Shown: positions 46,649 through 55,360 of the stretch, piece after piece
Layout of the letters: every line of letters starts with the position of its first letter
How positions within the stretch are numbered: position 1 is the first letter of the stretch
NCBI RefSeq assembly: GCF_017640745.1
Contig: NZ_JAEPQA010000003.1
Location: forward strand, 1 to 64,000
Direction: 5' to 3'
DNA from: Nisaea sp.
GTDB lineage: Bacteria > Pseudomonadota > Alphaproteobacteria > Thalassobaculales > Thalassobaculaceae
DNA: 64,000 nucleotides
Notes under the pieces: model-generated
What the model was told of the DNA's origin: nothing
Database searches by the model: none
The model's input: only the letters and a program-made list of their open reading frames with translations
Translations under genes and position numbers: made by a program

Positions 46649-47824
46649 ATGACCGCCACGAAGCTCAACTCGCTCGGAATTGCAAAGGCCCCGAAGGATA
46701 CGCGGGTCGTCGTCGCCATGTCAGGCGGCGTCGACAGTTCCGTGACCGCGGCGCTGATGGCGGAGCAGGGCTATGACGTGGTCGGCATCACCCTGCAGCT
46801 CTACGACCACGGAGCCGCGCTCGCCAAGAAAGGCGCGTGCTGTGCAGGGCTCGACATCCACGACGCGCGGAACGTCGCCGACAAGCTTGGCTTTCCGCAC
46901 TACGTGCTCGATTACGAAAGCCGCTTCCGTCAGGAAGTGATCGACGATTTCGCCGACAGCTATCTGCGCGGCGAGACGCCGATCCCCTGCGTGCGCTGCA
47001 ATCAGACGGTCAAGTTCCGCGACCTGCTGGCGACCGCGAAGGATCTTCAGGCGGACGTACTCTGCACCGGTCATTACGTGCGCCGGGAGGAGGGGGCCGG
47101 CGGCGCCGAGCTGCACCGGGCGATCGATCCGCAGAAGGATCAGAGCTACTTCCTCTTCGCCACCACGCGCGAACAGCTCGAGTTTCTCCGTTTCCCGCTC
47201 GGCGGGATGGAGAAGGAAGAGACCCGCGAACATGCGCGGCGCTTCGGTCTTGCCATCGCGGACAAGCCGGACAGCCAGGATATCTGCTTCGTGCCGAACG
47301 GCCGCTATGCCGAACTGGTCGAGAAGCTGCGTCCGGGCGCCGCGGAGCCGGGCGAGATCGTGCATCTCGACGGCACCGTGCTGGGGCGGCACGAGGGGAT
47401 CATCCATTACACGGTCGGCCAGCGCAAAGGCCTCGGCATCGGCGGGCGCCGGGACGAGGACGGCAACGGCGATACCGAGGCGCTCTACGTCGTACGGCTC
47501 GATCCGGCAGCGCGAAAGGTCGTGGTCGGCCCGCGTGCGGCACTCGGGCGCGATACCGTGTTCGTCGGAGAGCTGAACTGGCTCGGTGACGCATTGCCGG
47601 GCAACGAGGGCGTGGCCGTCGAGGTGAAGCTGCGTTCGGCCTCCAGACCGGCCTCTGCGCGGCTCTACAGCGATGCGGACGGATCGGGCCGGGTGGTTCT
47701 CGATACCCCGCAGCACGGCATCGCGCGCGGTCAGGCGGCTGTGTTCTATGCACCGGGCGAGTCCACCCGGGTGCTCGGCGGCGGCTGGATCACCGGTACG
47801 GAAGAACGCGCCGAAGCGGCCTGA
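46649..47824 (+). CDS. mnmA: tRNA-specific 2-thiouridylase MnmA
   Basis: A 391-residue enzyme that adds sulfur to U34 of tRNA-Lys, -Glu and -Gln. The ATP-pyrophosphatase loop is MSGGVDSS (residues 24-31). Catalytic cysteines are Cys117 in [10 protein letters not shown] and Cys213 in DSQDICFV. The C-terminal [14 protein letters not shown] is typical. It follows tenA by 66 bases in the cluster with a cysteine desulfurase, the usual sulfur donor. Confidence 0.97.
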   Translation: MTATKLNSLGIAKAPKDTRVVVAMSGGVDSSVTAALMAEQGYDVVGITLQLYDHGAALAKKGACCAGLDIHDARNVADKLGFPHYVLDYESRFRQEVIDDFADSYLRGETPIPCVRCNQTVKFRDLLATAKDLQADVLCTGHYVRREEGAGGAELHRAIDPQKDQSYFLFATTREQLEFLRFPLGGMEKEETREHARRFGLAIADKPDSQDICFVPNGRYAELVEKLRPGAAEPGEIVHLDGTVLGRHEGIIHYTVGQRKGLGIGGRRDEDGNGDTEALYVVRLDPAARKVVVGPRAALGRDTVFVGELNWLGDALPGNEGVAVEVKLRSASRPASARLYSDADGSGRVVLDTPQHGIARGQAAVFYAPGESTRVLGGGWITGTEERAEAA

Positions 47825-47830
47825 TCCCGT

Positions 47831-48412
47831 CTATCCGAGATATTTCACAAGCGCGAAGCCTCCGACCAGCAGCAGGAAGGCGGCCGTGGTCCAGAGCCCG
47901 AGGTTTTTCTCGATCGTCTTCTGCACCGCCGGGCCAAAGCGCCAGCAGAGCGCCGCGACAAGATAAAAGCGGATACCGCGTGCCAGGACTGAGGCGATGA
48001 CGAAGATCGCGAGATCGAGATGGGTCACCCCACTGGCGATCGTGATCACCTTGTAGGGAAACGGCGTGATCCCCGCGCCGAAAACGATCCAGGCGCCCCA
48101 CTCGTTGTACTGCGCGGTGAAGGCGGCGAATTTCTCCGCATATCCGTAGAATTCTAGCAACGGCAGACCCACGGCCTCGTAAAGCAGGGCGCCGATGGCA
48201 TAGCCGGCCAATCCGCCGAGCACCGAAGCGGCGGTGCAGATGCCGGCGGCGCGCCAGGCGTTCCTGCGGTCGGCCAGCACCATCGGGATCAGCATCGTGT
48301 CGGGCGGGATCGGGAAGACGGAGCTTTCGATGAAGGAAATCAGCGCCAGCCAGTAATTGGCGTGCCTGTGGGCGGCGGCCCGCATCAGTCGGTCGTAGGT
48401 CGCTTGCAGCAT
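47831..48412 (-). CDS. YqaA/DedA family membrane protein
   Basis: A 193-residue inner-membrane protein of the VTT/DedA superfamily (YqaA type). It begins with FIESSVFPIPPDTMLIPMVL, has re-entrant loops with GAGITPFPYKVITIASG, and ends with a C-terminal helix. DedA-type proteins act in phospholipid or polyprenyl-phosphate translocation. It converges on mnmA with 6 bases between stops. Confidence 0.9.
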   Translation of the reverse strand: MLQATYDRLMRAAAHRHANYWLALISFIESSVFPIPPDTMLIPMVLADRRNAWRAAGICTAASVLGGLAGYAIGALLYEAVGLPLLEFYGYAEKFAAFTAQYNEWGAWIVFGAGITPFPYKVITIASGVTHLDLAIFVIASVLARGIRFYLVAALCWRFGPAVQKTIEKNLGLWTTAAFLLLVGGFALVKYLG

Positions 48413-48553
48413 GTCGTCCTTACTGTCCTGAAGCCGGAACGGGCGCGTCTCCGCTTCGCTTTATCAGCCGCCGGCGGCAGCGCGCAAGGCCGCCGCTTGG
48501 CGATTGACCGGGCAAGACGTTTGGCTATGATGCGCGCTCCTCGCCGAGGCGGG

Positions 48554-48640
48554 GCCCCTGTGGCGGAATCGGTAGACGCGGCAGACTCAAAATCTGTTTC
48601 CGGCAACGGAGTGGGAGTTCAAGTCTCCCCGGGGGCACCA
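48554..48640 (+). tRNA. tRNA-Leu (anticodon CAA), CCA encoded
   Basis: An 87-base class II tRNA: acceptor GCCCCTG/CGGGGGC, anticodon stem GCAGA/TCTGT with loop CTCAAAA (anticodon CAA), long variable arm, T arm GGGAG-TTCAAGT-CTCCC, discriminator A and encoded CCA. It decodes TTG. Confidence 0.97.
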
Positions 48641-48925
48641 TTCGGATATTCCGTGAATGCGACTGCGCCGATTGCTGCTCTTGCACAATCGCGAGCCCGA
48701 AGAAACCAGGGAAAAATGTGGCGAGGCGGATCACGCGACGGCCCGGTGTACAGCTACAGTCTGCGCGCCGACACGACGTCGCCGGACTGGCTCACGGGAA
48801 CGCGTTTTCGCAGAGAGCGGTAACCAATCTTTAACCAGCTCGTGGTCACATAGTTCTAAATTCTTGCAAAAACAGAGAATTTTTGCCGTAATTACAGCTT
48901 ACACAGATGCTCGGGACGCCGCCGA
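48641..48925 (+). other. 285-base intergenic region with AT-rich dyad
   Basis: Between tRNA-Leu and the 410-residue protein gene. The left part shows nothing recognisable. The right part is AT-rich and holds an inverted repeat AAATTCT...AGAATTT (48858-48864 and 48876-48882), 44 bases before the next start, probably within its promoter. Confidence 0.4.
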
Positions 48926-50158
48926 ATGGCGAACAATATCAGTGTCGCGCAGACCTTTGAACGGCGTGGAACGACGGTGCCTTTCACGGCAAACGAGTCG
49001 CTGCGCCATACGCGCGCGCGTATCTACAAGCACGGGAACGACCGAATTCTCGAAGCCGTGATCCCCAGCCTTGGCGGCGGACGTCGCGGCGAGCTGATGG
49101 TCGTGCCGTGGAAGGATCTGCCCGATTTTGTTCCGCTCAACGATCGCGACCGCCAACTGCACGACGGCATTCCTGGGATCGTCGGCAAGAACGGGATCGA
49201 CCCGTTGCAGGTCCGCGAACTGGTGAACAAGATCAACGCCGCCCACTCGGATGACCCGGACATCCGGGCCAAGGCGCAGGCCCAGGCGAAGCAGGACAGC
49301 GAGGACAAGGAAGTCGTCCGTATGTCCTGTATCGCGCAGCTGATGCGGGAATGCGGCATCGAACGGGGCGATCCGGTGATGGCGAATGCCAATACCAAGA
49401 CGCTCGTCGAACTGATGACCGCCGAGGAATCCAAGACCCACTTCGATCTCGAGATGCTGATCGACCGGGTGTTTCTCTTCGCCTCGCAGCGCAGCGGGGT
49501 CAGTGTCGAGAATGTCCGCGAATGGCTCGAGCCGCTGGTTGGACTGATCACTCCGTTTGGTACCGTGAAGGGCACGCAGAAGGACCGCACCAACGGGCAT
49601 CTGTTTCTCGAGCATGTGAACCTGATGGAGTTCCGCAAATCCGTTGCCGCCTATCTGGCGCAGAAGCCGGAAGAGTACGGCGCCACCGCCGAGATCCTCC
49701 TTCAGGTGATCGACCAGACCATCATGTATGTCGACGAGCGCATCGTGACGCTGGACTCCCTCTTGGGCAGCTTCGCCAATGTCTTCGGCAAGCAGGACGC
49801 GAACGTCTCCTACCTGATCAAGCTGCGCCGGGATGTGGCCTATGCACTCGATGGCTGGGCAAGCCTGATCGAACGCTGGACGGAGGCGGACGCGGAGGAC
49901 TGCAAGGTCGCGGGCAACGTTGAACACCGCGACAAGGCGGTTGCCTACGTGATGAATTTCCTGCCGATCATCCCGCACAAGGAACTCTACCCGGACGACG
50001 GCTTCGATACCCAGGCGAGCATTGAACGGGCCCGTGTCAAAATTGTCTCGGCCATGCATTCCTGGTCGACCGAGGAACTTGATGTGGAACTCGCGCGCCG
50101 GGTCGAGAAGGGTCAGAAACAGGTCGAGACCGAGGACGCCGGACGGCTGATTTCCTGA
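48926..50158 (+). CDS. Unrecognised conserved-looking protein of 410 residues
   Basis: I do not recognise this protein. It is soluble, has no signal peptide or membrane helix, and reads as mixed alpha/beta at the N-terminus (RILEAVIPSLGGGRRGELMV) followed by mainly helical, charged sequence. A segment around residues 130-200 (VVRMSCIAQLMRECGIERGD, LVELMTAEESKTHFDLEMLI) has no known motif. Codon usage and composition match the neighbours, arguing for a real gene. It is monocistronic with an AT-rich upstream region. A weak GGGA lies before the ATG. No function is proposed. Confidence 0.75.
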   Translation: MANNISVAQTFERRGTTVPFTANESLRHTRARIYKHGNDRILEAVIPSLGGGRRGELMVVPWKDLPDFVPLNDRDRQLHDGIPGIVGKNGIDPLQVRELVNKINAAHSDDPDIRAKAQAQAKQDSEDKEVVRMSCIAQLMRECGIERGDPVMANANTKTLVELMTAEESKTHFDLEMLIDRVFLFASQRSGVSVENVREWLEPLVGLITPFGTVKGTQKDRTNGHLFLEHVNLMEFRKSVAAYLAQKPEEYGATAEILLQVIDQTIMYVDERIVTLDSLLGSFANVFGKQDANVSYLIKLRRDVAYALDGWASLIERWTEADAEDCKVAGNVEHRDKAVAYVMNFLPIIPHKELYPDDGFDTQASIERARVKIVSAMHSWSTEELDVELARRVEKGQKQVETEDAGRLIS

Positions 50159-50171
50159 TCGCCGTAAGAGT

Positions 50172-51050
50172 TCAGGCGCGTTTCGCCTGCGGCAGCACCA
50201 CCATCGCCACGCCGCCTGCCGTTACCAGAATGCCGATGCCGGCAAGTACGCTGATCTCCTCCCCGAACGCGATATAGGCCATGACGGCCGCCGTCGGCGG
50301 TACGAGATAGAACAGGCTCGCCACCTTGGTCGCCTGTCCGTGCTTGATCAGCATCATCAGAAGCGAGAAGGCGCCGAGCGAAACGGCGAGAGAGAGCCAT
50401 AGAAAGGCGCCGATAAAGGCCGGCTCCCAGACCAGCTGCATGGTTTCGAAGAGTGCGGCGCCGGCAAGCGTGACAAGGCAGCCGGTGGCAGCCATCACAG
50501 CGTTTCCGGTCAGGAGGTTCATCTTGGCGGCGTTGCGCTTCTGGTAGAGCGTGCCGAAGCTGATGGAGACCAGGGCCAGAACGGAAAACCCGATCCCGAG
50601 CAGGGTGACGCCCTCGACGCTGATCCGGTCAGAGAGGACGAGCACCATGCCCGCGAAGCCGACGAAACATCCGACCCATTGCCGGATACTGGGCGGCTCG
50701 CCTAGGAAGAGCCCGGCGGCGACCGCTGTCAGCACCGGCTGCAGCCCCGAGACCAGCGCCACCAGACCCGAGGGCATCCCGCCCCGGATGGCGATGAAGA
50801 CGCTCGACAGATAGAAGGCGTGCAGGAAGAGGCCGACCACTGCGATGTCGAAATACGCCCGTGGCGAGCGCGGCCAGGGGGCTCTCGCCGCCAGGGCCAT
50901 GGCGGCAAAGATCACAGTGACGAAACCGAAACGGCTGGTCAGAAAGGTGAACGGTTCGACGTGAGCGACGCCGAATTTGGCGGCGATAAAGGCAGAGCTC
51001 CAGAGGATCACGAAGATCATCGGCGCCACGATCTGCGACAGGAACGTCAT
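50172..51050 (-). CDS. DMT-superfamily EamA transporter
   Basis: A 292-residue inner-membrane protein with ten hydrophobic helices in two EamA repeats (ILWSSAFIAAKFGVAHVEPF in the first, GTLYQKRNAAKMN at the start of the second). This family exports amino acids or other small metabolites. The start overlaps the glycosyltransferase stop by four bases (ATGA), so they are cotranscribed. Confidence 0.93.
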   Translation of the reverse strand: MTFLSQIVAPMIFVILWSSAFIAAKFGVAHVEPFTFLTSRFGFVTVIFAAMALAARAPWPRSPRAYFDIAVVGLFLHAFYLSSVFIAIRGGMPSGLVALVSGLQPVLTAVAAGLFLGEPPSIRQWVGCFVGFAGMVLVLSDRISVEGVTLLGIGFSVLALVSISFGTLYQKRNAAKMNLLTGNAVMAATGCLVTLAGAALFETMQLVWEPAFIGAFLWLSLAVSLGAFSLLMMLIKHGQATKVASLFYLVPPTAAVMAYIAFGEEISVLAGIGILVTAGGVAMVVLPQAKRA

Positions 51051-52309
51051 TCAAGGAAATCCGGGTTGGAGCTGTTGTTGGCCACGGAGAGTCGCGTCCA
51101 GGGCAAAGCGTAGGCAAACTGTGTAAGGGGCGCTGTCAGGGTGCGCGGGTCGCGCGGATGGCCTGTCTCTTCCAGAAAGTGCTGGTACGCTCTGCCGATC
51201 TCGAGAAAGCGTTCCGCGTCGGGTGACCCTGTCTCGTGGGTCCCGATCGTTGCATCCATCTCTTCGACAGCCGCGAGGATCTCGGCCGGGCTGTTGTCCT
51301 CGGCGACATAACCGCACCGTTCCACTGCCTCGGCATCGGCATGAAGAGCGGTACCGCTTTCCAGCAGGGCGGCCAGCCGGGCCGGTTTGCCGCCGTCAAC
51401 GGTGCGATAGGATTTGAACAGCAGCCGGTCGCCTGGATTTGTCCACATCTCGCATTGCATGACGCAGTTAACCAACAGCTGCGGGACGCCGAGCACGCGG
51501 AAAACGGCCTCCGGTCCCGACGAGCAGGTGATCCCGAAACATGCGCGCGCGATCAGTCCCGGATCGAGCATCGTGGTGTAATCCGGCTCCTGCCAGACCT
51601 CGATATAGCGCGGGTCGTCGATCGGGCAGGCGACCGAGCCGTCGACGCCGAGACGCAGCACCCAGTAACCCTTCTCGAGCAGATGCCGGATTGCCGGGAC
51701 ATATGTCGCGATATCGGCGGAGCGATAAAAATGCATGGTTTGGTCGGGGAGAAAGTTCCGGTCCCGGACATTCAGGACGACCACGCGGTCGCTATCCGCA
51801 ATTCCGCGCTTCTCGCAGAAAGTGCGGGCTACTTGCCGTACCGCCGGAGCTGATTGGAAATGTCGCGGACGCGCGCCGGTCCGGTTCAGCTGTTTGATAT
51901 AGTCGTCGAGAACTCCGCTCGGTCCGCGCTGATACCAGGTAAGCCCCTGCAGATTGAGAATTCCGGCATTCACATGACCCATGATCATGATGCCGGGTTC
52001 GTTGGTTTCCTGAATCCGGAAGTAGGGATCGAGGACGGCGCGCATGCCGAGGCTGTGGGGAGCCACGCGGCTGTCCGGAAAGAGCAGGACCATGCGGTCG
52101 TGGGACTCTCCGTAGAGTTCCCAGAGCGCGTGAGGTTCCATGGCAATATGCCCGATGCGCCAGGCCAGCGGCATGATATGCAGGACGGAGCAGCCAGCTC
52201 CCGCAAGATGGGGGGCGACGATCTGGATCAGCCGGGTCACGCGTTCCGGGTCAAAGATGCTCAGGAGCTGTGCTTCTCCGAGCCGGTTCATGGATCCCGA
52301 TTCCGCCAA
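51047..52309 (-). CDS. TIGR04372-type glycosyltransferase family protein
   Basis: A 420-residue soluble protein resembling the TIGR04372 putative glycosyltransferases. Features seen: VVVLNVRDRNFLPDQTMHFY and ADIATYVPAIRHLLEKGYWV, then GITCSSGPEAVFRVLGVPQL. The last resembles the nucleotide-sugar site of GT-B enzymes. A second ATG at 52291 (MNRLGEAQ) is possible. It is coupled to an EamA transporter and follows a nucleotide-sugar epimerase, suggesting a surface-glycan or glycolipid role. Confidence 0.75.
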   Translation of the reverse strand: MAESGSMNRLGEAQLLSIFDPERVTRLIQIVAPHLAGAGCSVLHIMPLAWRIGHIAMEPHALWELYGESHDRMVLLFPDSRVAPHSLGMRAVLDPYFRIQETNEPGIMIMGHVNAGILNLQGLTWYQRGPSGVLDDYIKQLNRTGARPRHFQSAPAVRQVARTFCEKRGIADSDRVVVLNVRDRNFLPDQTMHFYRSADIATYVPAIRHLLEKGYWVLRLGVDGSVACPIDDPRYIEVWQEPDYTTMLDPGLIARACFGITCSSGPEAVFRVLGVPQLLVNCVMQCEMWTNPGDRLLFKSYRTVDGGKPARLAALLESGTALHADAEAVERCGYVAEDNSPAEILAAVEEMDATIGTHETGSPDAERFLEIGRAYQHFLEETGHPRDPRTLTAPLTQFAYALPWTRLSVANNSSNPDFLE

Positions 52310-52319
52310 AAACCTCTCC

Positions 52320-53381
52320 TCAGGATAGCAGCGGTTGAAGTTCTTCCCGCTCTGTCTCCAGCCAATCGAAGATCTCGTCGATCACGGTGTCGAGAGATTT
52401 CTTCGGTGTCCAGCCGAAGGCAGTTGCGGCGCGCCGCGCGTCGGTAACGAACCAGGGAATGTCCGCCGGATTTGTGTCCGGATGCGATGCGATCTCGAGC
52501 TCCCGGCGCGCGCGGTCAGCGCATGCCGCACTCAGCCGGCGGAGCGAGGTGGCGTTCGCGGCGCCGCCTCCGACATTCCATACCCCCTTGGCCGAAGTCT
52601 CAAGGTCGGCAAGCTGGCGAACGAGGAGATCGTAGAGGTCGGCGACATGCAATACGTCGCGGACCTGGTGCCCGAGACCGCCGAAGCCGTTGTAGCTGAG
52701 CTTGCCGCCATAGAGATGTCGGGCGGCCCAGAGGCACATGAAGCCCTGGTCCACCTTGCCCATCTGCCACGGTCCCGCAAGCACTCCGCAGCGGTTGATG
52801 ACGGCCTTGAGGCCGAAGGCGGCGCGGTATTCCTCGATGAACTGCTCAGAGGCGAGTTTCGTGGCTCCGTAGAGCGAGCGATGCCCGTCGAGCGGAAAGT
52901 CCTCGGCAATGCCGTGTGCCGACCAGCCGGGACCGTTCGCCCCGCCGGGGATCGTCAGAGCGTCGTTTTTCGCTGTCAGCGGCAAGGCGCGCAGCGGATC
53001 GATCGGGTAGACCCGGCTGGTGGAGAGGAAAACGAAGGTGGCATCGTGGCGCCGCGCGGTTTCCAGGCAATTCAGCGTGCCGCGGAGGTTCGTGTCGAGC
53101 AGGTAGGCCGGGCTGCCGGAATAGCCGGCCTGGACCGAGGGTTCGGCCGAACATTCCAGCAGCAGATCCATCGGTCCCAGCGCCGCGAGGTCTTCCGGCT
53201 CGCGAATGTCGGCATGCTCGAAACGGATCCCCGCGTCCCTAAGGCGCGGCAGGTTGAGCTCGCTCCCCCGACGTTTCAGGTTGTCGGCGGCGATAATGTC
53301 GGCGGTCGGGTTGTCGCGTTTGAAGGCGAGGGCGAGACTTGAGCCGACGAAGCCGGCGCCGCCGGTTACGAGAATGCGCAT
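52320..53381 (-). CDS. NAD-dependent epimerase/dehydratase, CDP-paratose 2-epimerase-like
   Basis: A 353-residue short-chain-type sugar-nucleotide enzyme. The NAD motif GGAGFVGS is at residues 7-14 and the catalytic YxxxK in SLYGATKLASE (about 171-175). The segment DNLKRRGSELNLPRLRDAGI followed by HADIRE is characteristic of CDP-paratose/CDP-tyvelose epimerases. It starts a three-gene minus-strand run with the glycosyltransferase and EamA transporter. Sugar identity is uncertain. Confidence 0.87.
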   Translation of the reverse strand: MRILVTGGAGFVGSSLALAFKRDNPTADIIAADNLKRRGSELNLPRLRDAGIRFEHADIREPEDLAALGPMDLLLECSAEPSVQAGYSGSPAYLLDTNLRGTLNCLETARRHDATFVFLSTSRVYPIDPLRALPLTAKNDALTIPGGANGPGWSAHGIAEDFPLDGHRSLYGATKLASEQFIEEYRAAFGLKAVINRCGVLAGPWQMGKVDQGFMCLWAARHLYGGKLSYNGFGGLGHQVRDVLHVADLYDLLVRQLADLETSAKGVWNVGGGAANATSLRRLSAACADRARRELEIASHPDTNPADIPWFVTDARRAATAFGWTPKKSLDTVIDEIFDWLETEREELQPLLS

Positions 53382-53551
53382 GGGTTTATCGTCAGCTCCC
53401 GGGCTCTGCTTGACCCGGCTTAGCGCAGCCCTGTCGGCGGGGCAAACTCAAATGAGAACCATTCATTCCAAAAATGCAATTGTATCCCACCATGCGGAAA
53501 CTTAGAATGACTCAAAACCGGACGTCGGCAGTAAAGTCGCGCCAGCAAAAA

Positions 53552-53561
53552 TTGTATACAA
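53552..53561. promoter_or_regulatory. TTGTATACAA palindrome upstream of IclR gene
   Basis: A perfect 10-bp palindrome, 22 bases before the IclR start; a related ATTGTAT half-site lies near 53480. Its position suits autoregulation. Confidence 0.35.
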
Positions 53562-53583
53562 AGCTAGGGAAACATACGAGCAC

Positions 53584-54393
53584 ATGACCGCATCTCCGAA
53601 GCGATCGGATGCAGAACGGTCAGGCCAGATCCAGTCTGTCGCGCGCGCTATAAGCGTTCTGAATGCGCTCGCGGCGGACGAGGACGGCATGACCCTGACA
53701 GAGATTGCCCACACCGTCACATTGCCACCCTCAACGGTGCACCGGCTGCTCACGACGTTGCAGCAGGAGCGCTATGTCCGTTTCGACACCGAACGCGGAG
53801 CCTGGCAGATCGGCGTGCAGTGTTTCGCCGTCGGCAATGCCTTTCTGCGGACCCGCGATCTCGTCGCGATTACCCGTCCCTATATGCGGCGCCTGATGGA
53901 GGAGAGCGGGGAGACCGTCAATCTGGCGGTGCGAGACCATGACGAAATGGTCTATCTGGCGCAGGTGGAATGCCGCGAGATGATGCGGGCCTTTGCCAAG
54001 CCCGGCGCGCGCGTGCCGATCGCCGGCTCCGCCGTCGGCAAGACCTTGCTGGCGCGGATGAAGACCGACGAGGTGTCGAAGCTGCTGGCCCGGGTCAGTG
54101 CGGAATACAAGACGCGCCGGACCATCGATGCTCTGCCGCGGATGGAAGCGGAACTCCAGCGTGTCCGCGACGTCGAATTCGCTGTCGATAACGAGGAACA
54201 TTCGGTCGGGCTGCGTTGCGTCGCCTCGGCCGTGTTCGGCCACCACAGCGAGCCGCTGGCGGCGATCTCGATCTCGGGCCCGACCGCGCGTATCACCGAC
54301 GAGCGCATCGACAAGCTCGGAAAGATCGTGTGCTCGGTCGCCCGCGAGGCGACCGCCGCGCTTGGAGGAATCTGGCCGCAGAAGGCAGCCTGA
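53584..54393 (+). CDS. IclR-family transcriptional regulator
   Basis: A 269-residue regulator. The N-terminal winged helix (SVARAISVLNALAADEDGMT, LPPSTVHRLLTTLQQERYV) is followed by the IclR effector domain (SGETVNLAVRDHDEMVYLAQ, RVPIAGSAVGKTLLA, EEHSVGLRCVASAVF). No obvious target is adjacent; cysE and the glycan genes are on the other strand. It ends in a shared terminator. Confidence 0.94.
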   Translation: MTASPKRSDAERSGQIQSVARAISVLNALAADEDGMTLTEIAHTVTLPPSTVHRLLTTLQQERYVRFDTERGAWQIGVQCFAVGNAFLRTRDLVAITRPYMRRLMEESGETVNLAVRDHDEMVYLAQVECREMMRAFAKPGARVPIAGSAVGKTLLARMKTDEVSKLLARVSAEYKTRRTIDALPRMEAELQRVRDVEFAVDNEEHSVGLRCVASAVFGHHSEPLAAISISGPTARITDERIDKLGKIVCSVAREATAALGGIWPQKAA

Positions 54394-54410
54394 GCGCATT
54401 CGCGCTCAGG
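54389..54410. terminator. Bidirectional hairpin terminator, IclR/cysE
   Basis: CCTGAGCGC-ATTC-GCGCTCAGG is a perfect 9-bp stem spanning the IclR stop codon and 13 bases from the cysE stop. T-tract is short (TTC), so its strength is uncertain. Confidence 0.6.
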
Positions 54411-54422
54411 TTCGACTGCAGG

Positions 54423-55241
54423 TCAGTCGTAATCTTCCTCGAGGAACTGCTGGTTCATGGAGAGGGCCGGCTGCTCGCAGCCGGCCGTGCCTACCTCTTT
54501 CGCCGGCACACCGGCGACGGTGGTGTTCGGCGGCACGTTCTTCAGCACCACGGAACCTGCGCCGACGCGGGAGCATTCGCCGACCTCGATATTACCGAGG
54601 ATCTTCGCCCCGGCCCCGATCATGGTGCCGCGGCGGACCTTCGGGTGCCGGTCGCCGGTTTCCTTGCCGGTACCGCCGAGGGTGACCGCATGCAGCAGCG
54701 ACACACCGTCCTCCACCACCGCGGTCTCGCCGATGACGAGGCCGGTACCGTGATCGACCATGATCCCCTTGCCGATGCGGGCGGCCGGGTGGATGTCCAC
54801 GCCGAACACGCTGGCGATTCGGCTCTGGAAATACTTGGCGAGATATTCGCGCCCGTGGCCCCAGAGCCAGTGGGAGATGCGATAGGCCTGCAGGGCATGG
54901 AAGCCCTTGAAATAGAGGAACGGCTCCAGATAGCTGGTGCAGGCGGGGTCGCGCTCGTAAGTGGCGGAAAGGTCCGCCCGGGCCGCCTCGCCGATCCTTG
55001 GATCGGACAGCACGGCGCTGTGCACGACCTGGTAGACCGAGAGATCACTCATTTCTGGCCCGCCGATCTTCTGCGAGATCAGATAGGAAAGCGCGTCTTC
55101 GAAAGTCTGCTGATCCAGGACGCTGGCATGCATCCAGCTCGCCAGCGCGGACTCCTGGTCCGCCCAGGCCGCCGCGTCCCTCAACATGTCGTTCCAGACC
55201 GGGTCGAGGACCGCTTTAGGTCTCGGATTGACGTCCACCAT
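54423..55241 (-). CDS. cysE: Serine O-acetyltransferase CysE
   Basis: A 272-residue enzyme that makes O-acetylserine, the first step of cysteine synthesis. It has the N-terminal helical SAT domain, then left-handed beta-helix hexapeptide repeats (GVDIHPAARIGKGIMVDHGT). Catalytic His residues lie in VDHGTGLVIGET and LLHAVTLGGTGKETGDRHPK. Length is normal. It is a single gene converging on IclR. Confidence 0.96.
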   Translation of the reverse strand: MVDVNPRPKAVLDPVWNDMLRDAAAWADQESALASWMHASVLDQQTFEDALSYLISQKIGGPEMSDLSVYQVVHSAVLSDPRIGEAARADLSATYERDPACTSYLEPFLYFKGFHALQAYRISHWLWGHGREYLAKYFQSRIASVFGVDIHPAARIGKGIMVDHGTGLVIGETAVVEDGVSLLHAVTLGGTGKETGDRHPKVRRGTMIGAGAKILGNIEVGECSRVGAGSVVLKNVPPNTTVAGVPAKEVGTAGCEQPALSMNQQFLEEDYD

Positions 55242-55360
55242 TCAGTCCTCCCCGCCGCAACTGCGGCGTCGTTGGCTGCCGGGCCCGTCAGGAGCCCGGC
55301 GGTGTCTGCTCAAGTAAGCACGTCGCTTGCTGAAGCAATAACGGGCTAGATGCAAGGATA

